Assembly (NCBI RefSeq): GCF_029691405.1
Contig: NZ_CP121467.1
Coordinates: 1,798,001 to 1,862,000 of the forward strand
Length of the DNA: 64,000 nucleotides
Reading direction: 5' to 3'
From: Streptococcus sp. D7B5
GTDB lineage: Bacteria; Bacillota; Bacilli; Lactobacillales; Streptococcaceae
A program made the translations under genes and the position numbers. How positions within the stretch are numbered: position 1 is the first letter of the stretch; every line of letters begins with the position of its first letter. Below the pieces are notes generated by a model. It saw only the letters and a program-made list of their open reading frames with translations. It had not been told where the DNA came from and did not search any database. This document shows, piece by piece, positions 25,969 to 36,735 of the stretch.

Positions 25969-26004
25969 TTGGGGCTGAGAAATCTTTCTCAACCTCATTT
26001 TTTA
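25969..26004 (+). terminator. Terminator of rnpB
   Basis: GGCTGAGAAA and TTTCTCAACC form a hairpin with one mismatch, followed by CTCA and a run of T residues. Confidence 0.8.
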
Positions 26005-26038
26005 AAGTGAACAAGAGAAAGGTCTTGCAAGACTAGAA

Positions 26039-27196
26039 ATGAAAGAACAATTTAATTTAATCGCAACTGCTGCGGCGGGTCTCGAGGCTGTCGTTGGACG
26101 TGAGGTGCGAGACCTTGGTTATGATTGCCAGGTTGAAAATGGGCGTGTCCGCTTCCAAGGAGATGTGAAGGCAATCATTGAGACCAATCTTTGGCTTCGT
26201 GCAGCGGATCGCATCAAGATTGTAGTCGGAAGCTTTCCAGCTAAGACTTTTGAAGAGCTTTTTCAAGGCGTTTTTGCTCTAGATTGGGAAAACTATCTCC
26301 CGCTAGGAGCACGTTTCCCGATATCAAAGGCAAAATGTGTTAAGTCTAAACTCCACAACGAGCCCAGTGTTCAGGCTATCTCTAAGAAGGCTGTTGTGAA
26401 GAAATTACAAAAACACTATGCCCGTCCAGAAGGAGTTCCCTTGATGGAAACTGGTCCCGAGTTTAAGATTGAGGTATCTATCCTGAAAGATGTGGCAACT
26501 GTCATGATTGACACGACAGGTTCTAGCCTTTTTAAACGTGGTTATCGTACGGAAAAGGGTGGAGCGCCGATCAAGGAAAATATGGCAGCGGCCATTTTAC
26601 AACTATCTAACTGGTATCCAGACAAGCCCTTGATTGATCCGACCTGTGGGTCAGGAACATTCTGTATCGAGGCGGCTATGATTGCTAGAAAGATGGCGCC
26701 AGGACTTCGACGTTCCTTTGCTTTTGAGGAATGGAACTGGGTCAGCGATCGGTTAATCCAGGAAGTTCGCACAGAGGCGGCTAAGAAAATTGATCGTGAA
26801 CTTGAGCTGGACATTATGGGCTGTGATATAGATGCTCGCATGGTGGAAATTGCCAAGGCAAATGCTCAAGCAGCAGGCGTCGCAGGTGATATCACCTTTA
26901 AGCAAATGCGGGTACAGGACTTGCGCACAGACAAGATTAATGGCGTTATCATTTCCAATCCACCATATGGGGAACGCTTGTCTGATGATGCAGGAGTTAC
27001 CAAGCTCTATGCTGAGATGGGACAAGTCTTTGCACCACTGAAAACGTGGAGTAAGTTTATCCTGACGAGTGACGAAGCTTTTGAAAGCAAGTACGGAAGT
27101 CCAGCTGATAAAAAGCGAAAACTCTATAACGGGACCTTAAAAGTGGATTTGTATCAATACTTTGGTCAGCGTGTCAAACGCCAAGAGGTAAAATAG
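26039..27196 (+). CDS. THUMP-domain class I SAM-dependent RNA methyltransferase (RlmL-like)
   Basis: A 385-residue methyltransferase likely acting on 23S rRNA guanine N2. The N-terminal half carries a ferredoxin-like/THUMP RNA-binding region (AAGLEAVVGREV). The C-terminal half is a UPF0020-type Rossmann methyltransferase with DPTCGSGTFCIEAA (SAM motif I) and the catalytic NPPYGERL motif (motif IV). It corresponds to the first half of the longer E. coli RlmKL, as in other Firmicutes. The methylated base cannot be set from sequence. It is followed 12 bases later by mapZ. Confidence 0.9.
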   Translation: MKEQFNLIATAAAGLEAVVGREVRDLGYDCQVENGRVRFQGDVKAIIETNLWLRAADRIKIVVGSFPAKTFEELFQGVFALDWENYLPLGARFPISKAKCVKSKLHNEPSVQAISKKAVVKKLQKHYARPEGVPLMETGPEFKIEVSILKDVATVMIDTTGSSLFKRGYRTEKGGAPIKENMAAAILQLSNWYPDKPLIDPTCGSGTFCIEAAMIARKMAPGLRRSFAFEEWNWVSDRLIQEVRTEAAKKIDRELELDIMGCDIDARMVEIAKANAQAAGVAGDITFKQMRVQDLRTDKINGVIISNPPYGERLSDDAGVTKLYAEMGQVFAPLKTWSKFILTSDEAFESKYGSPADKKRKLYNGTLKVDLYQYFGQRVKRQEVK

Positions 27197-27208
27197 AAAG
27201 GTGAACTC

Positions 27209-28654
27209 ATGAGTAAGAAAAGACGTGATCGTCATAAAAAAGGACATCAAGAACCACAATTCGACTTTGACGAAGCAAAAGACTTGACTGTTGGTCAAGT
27301 CATTCGTAAGAATGAAGAGGTTGAAGCAGGAGTATTGCCTGAGGACAGTATCTTAGACAAATACATCAAACAGCACCGTGAAGAAATCGAAGCCGACAAG
27401 TTTGAAACTCGTCAGTTTAAAAAAGAAGAGCTAGCTTCTACTCAAAACCTAGAGGAAATGATCCAAGAAGTTCGTGAATCAAGTGAACCTTCTGATCAGG
27501 TAGACGATTCAGACATGGTTGCTGAGGAATCTATTGAAGAGATAGAAAATGAAGAGACTACTCAGTTTGTCCCACCACTTCAAGATGAAGAAAGTGCTGA
27601 AATAGAGCCTCTCGTTTTAACAGAAACAGAGCCCAAGGAAATAAATGAGGAACAAGAAGAGGCGACCTATACACCTCTATCACGTTCGGCTCAAACAGAA
27701 CCTGAAACAGGCTCTAAGAAGAAAGGTGTCATCATCATTGCTTCTGTAGTAGCTGCAATCCTTGTGCTTGCTGGAACATATTATGTCTACCGTCAAGTAT
27801 CTCGTTCAAACCAAGAAATCCAGTCTTCTCAAGCAGCCTCTTCGGATGATCAAGGGACACAAACAGCTTTGAAAGACTTCAATGATCTCTATGATACTTT
27901 CTATACGGATGCCAATAAGACAGCTCTGAAAAACAGCCAGTTTGATAAATTGAGCCAACTGAAAACCTTGCTAGATAAGTTAGAAGGTAGCCGTGAATAT
28001 ACACTAGCTAAGTCAAGATATGATAGCCTAGCAACTCAAATCAAGGCCATTCAAGATGTTAATGCCCTCTTTGAAAGTCCAGCAATCACTGACGGTGTCT
28101 TGGATACCAATGCGAAAGCCAAAGCAGATGCTAAGTTTACAGAAATCAAGACAGGTAACACAGAACTAGACAAACTCTTGGATAAGGCCATTAGTCTTGG
28201 TAAGAGTCAACAAACCAGTGCTTCCAGCTCAAGTTCGAGCTCTAGCACGAGTCAAGCAAGCTCAAGTTCAGCTACAGAAAGCAATGCAAGTAGTACGACA
28301 CCTTCAACAAGCAACACGGCACCAGCTAGAGACACGAATGGTGGTTTGTCTGGCGATGGGGTTAATCTTCAAAGAAGTGCTAGTCGTGTACCGTACAACC
28401 AATCAGCTGTAGACGATAGCAACAACCCTGCTTGGACGTTTGCGGATGGTGTATTGGAACAAGTCCTAGCAACATCACGTGCTCGTGGCTATATCACTGG
28501 AAATCAATATATCCTAGAACGTGTCAATATCGTAAACGGAAATGGTTATTATAACCTCTATAAACCAGATGGAACCTATCTCTTCACCCTTAACTGTAAG
28601 ACTGGTTACTTTGTAGGGAATGGTTCTGGTCATGCAGATGACTTGGACTACTAA
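27209..28654 (+). CDS. mapZ: Midcell-anchored division protein MapZ (LocZ)
   Basis: A 481-residue membrane protein that marks the future division site and positions FtsZ rings in streptococci. The cytosolic N terminus (1-170) is highly acidic and holds Thr67 and Thr78, matching the StkP phosphorylation sites reported for the pneumococcal protein. A single membrane helix follows (about 172-191). The extracellular part has a helical domain, a Ser-rich linker (about 330-370) and a compact C-terminal domain ending in [11 protein letters not shown], the peptidoglycan-binding part. Position after the methyltransferase gene and before gnd matches the pneumococcal arrangement. Confidence 0.95.
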   Translation: MSKKRRDRHKKGHQEPQFDFDEAKDLTVGQVIRKNEEVEAGVLPEDSILDKYIKQHREEIEADKFETRQFKKEELASTQNLEEMIQEVRESSEPSDQVDDSDMVAEESIEEIENEETTQFVPPLQDEESAEIEPLVLTETEPKEINEEQEEATYTPLSRSAQTEPETGSKKKGVIIIASVVAAILVLAGTYYVYRQVSRSNQEIQSSQAASSDDQGTQTALKDFNDLYDTFYTDANKTALKNSQFDKLSQLKTLLDKLEGSREYTLAKSRYDSLATQIKAIQDVNALFESPAITDGVLDTNAKAKADAKFTEIKTGNTELDKLLDKAISLGKSQQTSASSSSSSSSTSQASSSSATESNASSTTPSTSNTAPARDTNGGLSGDGVNLQRSASRVPYNQSAVDDSNNPAWTFADGVLEQVLATSRARGYITGNQYILERVNIVNGNGYYNLYKPDGTYLFTLNCKTGYFVGNGSGHADDLDY

Positions 28655-28729
28655 GCGACCGTTACAAAATTCTTTCCTTTCATAGGTAAAAATGATAAAA
28701 TAAAACATATTAAACAAGAGGAGTGTCAC

Positions 28730-30154
28730 ATGACAAAAGCTAACTTTGGTGTCGTTGGTATGGCCGTAATGGGTCGTAACCTTGCCCTAAATATCGAATC
28801 TCGTGGCTATACAGTTGCCATTTACAACCGTAGTAAAGAAAAAACAGAAGATGTCATTGCTTGCCATCCTGAAAAGAACTTTGTGCCAAGCTATGACGTG
28901 GAAAGCTTTGTAAACTCAATCGAAAAACCTCGTCGTATCATGCTCATGGTTCAAGCTGGACCTGGTACAGACGCAACTATCCAAGCCCTTCTTCCACACC
29001 TTGACAAGGGAGATATCTTGATTGACGGAGGAAACACTTTCTACAAAGATACCATCCGTCGTAATGAAGAATTGGCAAACTCAGGGATCAACTTTATCGG
29101 TACTGGGGTTTCCGGTGGTGAAAAAGGTGCCCTTGAAGGTCCTTCTATCATGCCTGGTGGACAAAAAGAAGCCTACGAATTGGTTGCTGATGTTCTTGAA
29201 GAAATCTCAGCTAAAGCACCAGAAGATGGCAAACCATGTGTGACTTACATCGGTCCTGATGGAGCTGGTCACTATGTGAAAATGGTTCACAACGGTATCG
29301 AGTATGGTGACATGCAATTAATCGCAGAAAGTTATGACTTGATGCAACACTTGCTTGGTCTTTCTGCAGAAGATATGGCTGCAATCTTTACTGAGTGGAA
29401 CAAGGGTGAATTGGACAGCTACTTGATCGAAATCACAGCTGATATCTTGAGCCGTAAAGACGATGAAGGTCAAGATGGACCAATCGTAGATTACATCCTT
29501 GACGCTGCTGGCAACAAGGGAACAGGTAAATGGACTAGCCAATCATCACTTGACCTTGGTGTGCCATTGTCACTTATCACTGAGTCAGTATTTGCTCGCT
29601 ACATCTCTACATACAAAGAAGAGCGTGTGCATGCTAGCAAGGTTCTTCCAAAACCAGCTGCCTTCAAATTTGAAGGTGACAAGGCTGAGTTGATCGAAAA
29701 GATCCGTCAAGCACTTTACTTCTCAAAAATTATCTCATACGCACAAGGCTTTGCCCAATTGCGTGTGGCTTCTAAAGAAAATAACTGGAACTTGCCATTT
29801 GCAGACATCGCCTCTATCTGGCGTGATGGCTGTATCATCCGTTCTCGTTTCTTGCAAAAGATCACAGATGCCTACAACCGTGATGCAGACCTTGCAAACC
29901 TTCTCTTGGATGAGTACTTCTTGGATGTTACTGCTAAGTACCAACAAGCAGTGCGTGATATCGTAGCTCTTGCTGTTCAAGCTGGTGTACCAGTGCCAAC
30001 CTTCTCAGCAGCTATTACTTACTTTGATAGCTACCGTTCAGCTGACCTTCCTGCTAACTTGATCCAAGCGCAACGTGACTACTTTGGTGCCCACACTTAC
30101 CAACGTAAAGACAAAGAGGGAACCTTCCACTACTCTTGGTATGACGAAAAATAA
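28730..30154 (+). CDS. gnd: 6-phosphogluconate dehydrogenase (decarboxylating)
   Basis: Oxidative pentose phosphate pathway: 6-phosphogluconate plus NADP to ribulose-5-phosphate, CO2 and NADPH. Full 474-residue length. The N-terminal Rossmann motif is [15 protein letters not shown]. The substrate site includes [21 protein letters not shown], the catalytic Lys in [15 protein letters not shown], and the C-terminal tail [14 protein letters not shown]. Eleven bases separate it from ritR, so the two are probably co-transcribed. Confidence 0.98.
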   Translation: MTKANFGVVGMAVMGRNLALNIESRGYTVAIYNRSKEKTEDVIACHPEKNFVPSYDVESFVNSIEKPRRIMLMVQAGPGTDATIQALLPHLDKGDILIDGGNTFYKDTIRRNEELANSGINFIGTGVSGGEKGALEGPSIMPGGQKEAYELVADVLEEISAKAPEDGKPCVTYIGPDGAGHYVKMVHNGIEYGDMQLIAESYDLMQHLLGLSAEDMAAIFTEWNKGELDSYLIEITADILSRKDDEGQDGPIVDYILDAAGNKGTGKWTSQSSLDLGVPLSLITESVFARYISTYKEERVHASKVLPKPAAFKFEGDKAELIEKIRQALYFSKIISYAQGFAQLRVASKENNWNLPFADIASIWRDGCIIRSRFLQKITDAYNRDADLANLLLDEYFLDVTAKYQQAVRDIVALAVQAGVPVPTFSAAITYFDSYRSADLPANLIQAQRDYFGAHTYQRKDKEGTFHYSWYDEK

Positions 30155-30165
30155 GTAGGTCTGCC

Positions 30166-30855
30166 ATGGGGAAACGGATTTTATTACTTGAGAAAGAACG
30201 AAATCTCGCTCATTTTCTCAGTCTGGAACTCCAAAAAGAGCAATACCGTGTTGATCTGGTTGAGGAGGGGCAAAAAGCCCTCTCCATGGCTCTCCAGACA
30301 GATTATGACTTGATTTTACTGAATGCTCGTCTGGGGGATATGACGGCCCAGGATTTTGCAGAGAGGCTGAGTCGGACAAAACCAGCCTCAGTGATTATGG
30401 TCTTAGACCATCGCGAAGAATTGCAAGACCAGATTGAGACAATCCAGCGCTTCGCCGTTTCTTACATCTATAAGCCAGTGATTATTGATGATCTAGTTGC
30501 TCGTATTTCAGCGATTTTCCGAGGTCGGGACTTTATCGACCAACACTGTAGTCAGATGAAGGTCCCAACGTCTTACCGCAATTTGCGTATGGATGTAGAA
30601 CATCATACCGTTTATCGTGGCGAGGAGATGATTGCTCTGACGCGCCGTGAGTATGACCTTTTGGCCACTCTCATGGGAAGCAAGAAGGTCTTGACTCGTG
30701 AGCAGTTGTTGGAAAGTGTCTGGAAGTACGAAAGTGCGACAGAAACCAATATCGTGGATGTTTATATCCGTTATCTACGTAGCAAGCTTGATGTAAAAGG
30801 TCAAAAAAGCTACATTAAAACTGTGCGTGGTGTTGGGTACACCATGCAAGAATAG
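30166..30855 (+). CDS. ritR: Orphan response regulator RitR
   Basis: A 229-residue OmpR-type regulator with receiver (1-120) and winged-helix DNA-binding domain (about 130-229, LTREQLLESVWKY and TVRGVGYTM). The usual phosphoacceptor Asp is Asn53 (LLNARLGD), so aspartyl phosphorylation is unlikely. Cys128 in the interdomain linker (QHCSQ) is the residue reported to act as a redox switch in pneumococcal RitR, which represses iron uptake (piu) under oxidative conditions. No partner histidine kinase is adjacent. The gnd-ritR pairing links NADPH production to redox and iron control. Confidence 0.93.
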   Translation: MGKRILLLEKERNLAHFLSLELQKEQYRVDLVEEGQKALSMALQTDYDLILLNARLGDMTAQDFAERLSRTKPASVIMVLDHREELQDQIETIQRFAVSYIYKPVIIDDLVARISAIFRGRDFIDQHCSQMKVPTSYRNLRMDVEHHTVYRGEEMIALTRREYDLLATLMGSKKVLTREQLLESVWKYESATETNIVDVYIRYLRSKLDVKGQKSYIKTVRGVGYTMQE

Positions 30856-30888
30856 AAAAGCAGTTGCAGTTTTGTAACTGCTTTTTTT
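30856..30888 (+). terminator. Terminator after ritR
   Basis: AAAAGCAGTT and AACTGCTTTT form a 10-bp stem (30856-30865, 30876-30885) followed by a T run. Confidence 0.88.
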
Positions 30889-30904
30889 GAGAAGTTTCTA
30901 TATA

Positions 30905-30933
30905 TTGACATACAATAAAGTCTTTGCTACAAT
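30905..30933 (+). promoter_or_regulatory. Promoter of the choline-binding protein gene
   Basis: TTGACA (30905-30910) and TACAAT (30928-30933), 17 bases apart, 21 bases before the start; GGAGG ribosome binding site at 30941-30945. Confidence 0.8.
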
Positions 30934-30954
30934 CAGTTATGGAGGATACGTCTA

Positions 30955-31959
30955 ATGAAAATAATAAAAAAATTGATGCAAATCGCATTAGCAGTCTTTT
31001 TCTTTGGTTTGCTAGCGACAAGTGCAGTATTGGCGGATGATACTGATTCAGAAGGCTGGCAATTTGTCCAAGAAAATGGTAGAACCTACTACAAGAAGGG
31101 GGAACTCAAAGAAACCTACTGGCGAGTGATTGATGGGAAGTACTATTATTTTGATCCTTTATCTGGAGAGATGGTTGTCGGCTGGCAGTATATCCCGTTT
31201 CCATCTAAAGGTAGTACAATTGGTCCTTACCCAAATGGTATCAGATTAGAAGGTTTTCCAAAGTCAGAGTGGTACTACTTTGACAAAAATGGAGTGCTAC
31301 AAGAGTTTGTTGGTTGGAAAGCATTAGAAATTAAAACTAAAGACAGTGTTGGAAGAAAGTATGGTGAAAAACGTACAAATCCGGAAGATAAAGAAGAGAA
31401 GAGTTTTTACACGAACTATTACTTTAATCAAAATCATTCTTTAAAGACAGGTTGGCTTTATGACCAGTCTAATTGGTATTATCTAGCTAAAACGGAAATT
31501 AATGGAGAAAACTATATTGGTGGTGAAAGACGTGCAGGTTGGATAAACGATGGTTCAGCTTGGTACTATCTAGATTCAGAAACTGGTATCATGCAAACTG
31601 GTTGGAAGCAAATTGGCAATAAGTGGTACTACCTCCGTTCATCAGGAGCTATGACAACTGGCTGGTATCAGGAAGGTTCAACTTGGTACTATTTAGATGC
31701 TGAAAATGGCGATATGAAAACAGGCTGGCAATATCTTGGTAACAAGTGGTACTATCTCCGTTCATCAGGATCTATGGCGACTGGTTGGTATCAGGAAGGT
31801 TCGACTTGGTATTATCTAAACGCAAGTAATGGCGATATGAAGACAGGCTGGTTCCAGGTTAATGGCAAATGGTACTACGCTTATAGTTCAGGTGCTTTAG
31901 CAGTGAATACGACTGTAGAAGGCTATTCTGTCAACTATAATGGCGAATGGGTTCAATAA
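30955..31959 (+). CDS. Choline-binding surface protein (CbpC/CbpJ-like)
   Basis: A 334-residue secreted protein with a signal peptide (cleavage near VLADDT) and choline-binding repeats of the GWxxxxxxWYYL type through almost the whole mature part. The repeats are degenerate up to about residue 195 and regular after it. They would hold it non-covalently on phosphocholine of teichoic acids. There is no recognisable catalytic module, as in CbpC and CbpJ of pneumococcus, whose genes lie at the same place between ritR and the mevalonate operon. An adhesin or structural role is possible but not shown. Confidence 0.9.
   Translation: MKIIKKLMQIALAVFFFGLLATSAVLADDTDSEGWQFVQENGRTYYKKGELKETYWRVIDGKYYYFDPLSGEMVVGWQYIPFPSKGSTIGPYPNGIRLEGFPKSEWYYFDKNGVLQEFVGWKALEIKTKDSVGRKYGEKRTNPEDKEEKSFYTNYYFNQNHSLKTGWLYDQSNWYYLAKTEINGENYIGGERRAGWINDGSAWYYLDSETGIMQTGWKQIGNKWYYLRSSGAMTTGWYQEGSTWYYLDAENGDMKTGWQYLGNKWYYLRSSGSMATGWYQEGSTWYYLNASNGDMKTGWFQVNGKWYYAYSSGALAVNTTVEGYSVNYNGEWVQ
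31621..31950 (+). repeat. Tandem 123-bp choline-binding repeats
   Basis: AAGTGGTACTA-type units start at 31621, 31744 and 31867, exactly 123 bases (41 residues, two choline-binding motifs) apart. The first two are nearly identical in DNA over long stretches, so repeat number may vary between strains. Confidence 0.85.
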
Positions 31960-31967
31960 TGAAAGAG

Positions 31968-31997
31968 GCGATTGTGAAGGAAACAATCGCTTTTTTT
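31968..31997 (+). terminator. Terminator after the choline-binding protein gene
   Basis: GCGATTGT (31968-31975) and ACAATCGC (31983-31990) form a perfect stem followed by seven T residues. Confidence 0.9.
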
Positions 31998-32045
31998 GTG
32001 AAAATATAATAAAATAGATAGGAGAAAATACTACTGTATGAAATG

Positions 32046-32062
32046 AGACGGTCTTTCCGTCT
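32046..32062 (+). other. Small hairpin in the mvk leader
   Basis: AGACGG and CCGTCT form a 6-bp stem with a TCTTT loop, ending four bases before the AAAGGA ribosome binding site of mvk. It lacks a following T run, so it is not a terminator; it could affect translation or mRNA stability. Confidence 0.5.
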
Positions 32063-32076
32063 GGTTAAAGGAAAAC

Positions 32077-32955
32077 ATGACAAAAAAAGTTGGTGTCGGT
32101 CAGGCACATAGTAAGATTATTTTAATAGGAGAGCATGCGGTTGTTTACGGTTATCCAGCCATTTCCCTGCCTCTCATAGAGGTGGAGGTGACTTGTAAGG
32201 TGGTCCCTGCTGAAAGTCCGTGGCGTCTTTATGAGGAGGATACCTTGTCCATGGCAGTGTATGCCTCGCTGGAGTATTTGGATATCAAAGAAGCTTGCAT
32301 TCGATGTGTGATTGACTCGGCTATCCCTGAAAAACGGGGAATGGGTTCGTCAGCGGCTATCAGCATAGCGGCCATACGTGCGGTATTTGACTACTATCAA
32401 GCCGATCTGCCTCATGATGTACTAGAAATCTTGGTCAATCGGGCTGAAATGATTGCCCATATGAATCCAAGTGGTTTGGATGCCAAGACCTGTCTCAGTG
32501 ACCAACCTATTCGCTTTATCAAGAATGTTGGTTTTACAGAACTTGAGATGAACCTATCTGCCTATTTGGTGATTGCAGATACAGGTGTGTATGGCCACAC
32601 TCGTGAAGCCATCCAAGTGGTTCAAAGTATGGGGAAGGATGCCCTACCGTTTTTGCATGCCTTGGGAGAATTGACCCAGCAAGCAGAAGATGCGATTAGA
32701 CGAAAAGATGCTGAAGGATTGGGACAAATCCTCAGTCAAGCGCATTTACATTTAAAAGAAATTGGTGTCAGCAGCCCTGAGGCAGACTCCCTCGTTGAAA
32801 CGGCTCTTAGCCATGGTGCTCTAGGTGCCAAGATGAGTGGTGGTGGGTTAGGAGGCTGTATCATAGCCTTGGCAGCCAATCTGGATCAAGCAGAAGAACT
32901 AGCAAAACGATTAGAAGAGAAAGGAGCTGTTCAGACATGGATCGAAAGCCTGTAA
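32077..32955 (+). CDS. mvk: Mevalonate kinase
   Basis: ATP-dependent phosphorylation of mevalonate, first of the three kinase/decarboxylase steps toward isopentenyl diphosphate. A 292-residue GHMP kinase with KIILIGEHAVVYG near the N terminus, the ATP-binding loop RGMGSSAAISIA around residue 89, and GGLGGCIIAL near the C terminus. It opens a four-gene operon with overlapping genes (19 bases with mvaD). A TATAAT box lies at 32005-32010 without a good -35. Confidence 0.97.
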   Translation: MTKKVGVGQAHSKIILIGEHAVVYGYPAISLPLIEVEVTCKVVPAESPWRLYEEDTLSMAVYASLEYLDIKEACIRCVIDSAIPEKRGMGSSAAISIAAIRAVFDYYQADLPHDVLEILVNRAEMIAHMNPSGLDAKTCLSDQPIRFIKNVGFTELEMNLSAYLVIADTGVYGHTREAIQVVQSMGKDALPFLHALGELTQQAEDAIRRKDAEGLGQILSQAHLHLKEIGVSSPEADSLVETALSHGALGAKMSGGGLGGCIIALAANLDQAEELAKRLEEKGAVQTWIESL

Positions 32956-33876
32956 CAGTACGTTCCTACGCAAATATTGCCATTATTAAATATTGGGGAA
33001 AGAAAAAAGAAAAAGAGATGGTTCCTGCTACTAGCAGTATCTCTCTTACTTTGGAAAATATGTACACAGAGACGACCTTGTCGCCTCTACCGACGGATGC
33101 GACTGCTGATGCCTTTTATATCAATGGTCAACTTCAGAGTGAGGCCGAGCATGCCAAGATGAGCAAAATCATTGACCGCTACCGTCCGGCTGGGGAAGGT
33201 TTTGTCCGTATTGATACTCAAAACAACATGCCGACTGCGGCTGGCTTATCATCCAGTTCTAGTGGTTTGTCCGCCTTGGTCAAGGCTTGCAATGCTTATT
33301 TCCAGCTTGGTTTGGATCAGAGTCAGTTGGCACAGGAGGCTAAGTTTGCCTCAGGTTCTTCCTCTCGTAGTTTTTATGGACCACTGGGTGCTTGGGATAA
33401 GGATAGTGGGGAAATCTACCCTGTAGAGACAGACCTGAAACTAGCTATGATTATGTTGGTGCTAGAGGACAAGAAAAAAACAATTTCTAGCCGTGATGGG
33501 ATGAAACTTTGTGTGGAAACCTCGACGACCTTTGATGACTGGGTGCGCCAGTCTGAGAAGGATTATCAGGATATGCTGGTTTATCTCAAAGAGAATGATT
33601 TTGTCAAGGTTGGGGAATTAACGGAGAAAAATGCCCTTGCTATGCACGCTACGACCAAAACAGCATCCCCAGCCTTTTCTTATCTAACGGATGCGACTTA
33701 TGAAGCGATGGACTTTGTCCGTCAACTTCGTGAACAAGGCGAAGCCTGCTACTTTACCATGGATGCCGGTCCCAATGTCAAGGTTCTCTGTCAGGAGAAA
33801 GACTTGGAGCATTTATCAGAAATTTTCGGTCAACGTTACCGCTTGATTGTGTCAAAAACAAAGGATTTGAGTCAAG

Positions 33877-33890
<14 letters not shown>
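32937..33890 (+). CDS. mvaD: Diphosphomevalonate decarboxylase
   Basis: ATP-dependent decarboxylation of mevalonate diphosphate to isopentenyl diphosphate. It is 317 residues long with SYANIAIIKYWGKK at the N terminus, the NMPTAAGLSSSSSGLSALV phosphate loop and a SRSFYGPLGAWDK segment, all typical of MvaD. It overlaps mvk by 19 bases and mvaK2 by 14 bases, so translation of the cluster is tightly coupled. Confidence 0.97.
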
Positions 33891-35869
<1,979 letters not shown>

Positions 35870-35872
35870 AGA

Positions 35873-35902
35873 GGTCGGGACAAGAATCCCGCCCTTTTTT
35901 TG
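35873..35902 (+). terminator. Terminator after fni
   Basis: CGGGA (35876-35880) pairs with TCCCG (35887-35891), extended by flanking G and C residues, then a T run from 35895. Confidence 0.8.
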
Positions 35903-35978
35903 TAGCCTTTTGTCAACTGTAGTGAGTTGATGAAACCTAGCTTGTAGGAGCGATTTCTGTCCAATCTCCTTTTTCCAT

Positions 35979-36016
35979 CCTCAGACCGAGGTGACTTTTT
36001 TGAATTGTGATAAAAT
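35979..36016 (+). promoter_or_regulatory. liaF promoter with LiaR/CesR-like box
   Basis: The near-palindrome CCTCAGACCGAGG (35979-35991) resembles the CesR/LiaR box (CTCAGTCTGAG type). It covers the place where a -35 hexamer should be, relative to the extended -10 TGA-TAAAAT (core 36011-36016). No consensus -35 is present, as expected for an activator-dependent autoregulated promoter. Confidence 0.6.
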
Positions 36017-36036
36017 AGAAGGGAGAGGATGCATCT

Positions 36037-36735
36037 ATGAAAAAATTTCAAATCTTTTTATTTATTGAAGCCTGTCTGTTGACGGGAGCTCTGATTTTGA
36101 TGGTATCAGAGCATTTTTCGCGTTTTCTGCTGATTCTGTTCCTCTTTTTGCTCTTGCTCCGCTATTATACAGGTAAGGAAGCCAACAACGTCTTCCTCCT
36201 TGTGACGACTATTCTTTTCTTTTTTATCGTTATGCTCAATCCCTTTGTGATTTTAGCCATCTTTGTAGCGGTGATCTATAGTCTCTTTCTACTCTATCCG
36301 ATGATGAATCAAGAAAGAGAGGAGACCGACTTGGTCTTTGAAGAGGTGGTGACGGTTAAAAATGAACGCAATCCTTGGTTTGGTAATCTCCATCATTTCT
36401 CTAGCCACCAGACCTGCCAGTTTGACGATATCAACCTCTTTCGCCTCATGGGCAAGGACACCATTCATCTAGAAAGAGTCATCCTAACCAATCATGACAA
36501 TGTCATTATTCTTAGAAAAATGGTCGGAACGACTAGGATTATCGTACCTGTAGATGTGGAAATCAGTCTCAGTGTCAACTGTCTCTATGGAGATTTAACT
36601 TTCCTCCATCAACCCAAGCGAGCCCTTCGCAATGAACACTATCATCAGGAAACCAGAGACTATCTCAAGAGTAACAAGAGCGTCAAGATTTTCCTAACTA
36701 CTATGGTTGGCGATGTGGAGGTGGTCAGAGGATGA
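36037..36735 (+). CDS. liaF: LiaF-like membrane regulator of the envelope-stress system
   Basis: A 232-residue protein with several hydrophobic helices in the first about 95 residues, followed by a soluble C-terminal domain (FGNLHHFSSHQTCQFDDINLFRLMGKDTI onward) of the cell-wall-active-antibiotic response type. In Firmicutes, LiaF holds its kinase LiaS inactive until the envelope is disturbed. The stop overlaps the next start by four bases. The three-gene set F-S-R is complete here. Confidence 0.88.
   Translation: MKKFQIFLFIEACLLTGALILMVSEHFSRFLLILFLFLLLLRYYTGKEANNVFLLVTTILFFFIVMLNPFVILAIFVAVIYSLFLLYPMMNQEREETDLVFEEVVTVKNERNPWFGNLHHFSSHQTCQFDDINLFRLMGKDTIHLERVILTNHDNVIILRKMVGTTRIIVPVDVEISLSVNCLYGDLTFLHQPKRALRNEHYHQETRDYLKSNKSVKIFLTTMVGDVEVVRG

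Noticed and set aside
30601..30855. RitR as a normal phosphorylated two-component regulator
   Set aside because: The phosphoacceptor position is Asn53 and no kinase gene is adjacent.
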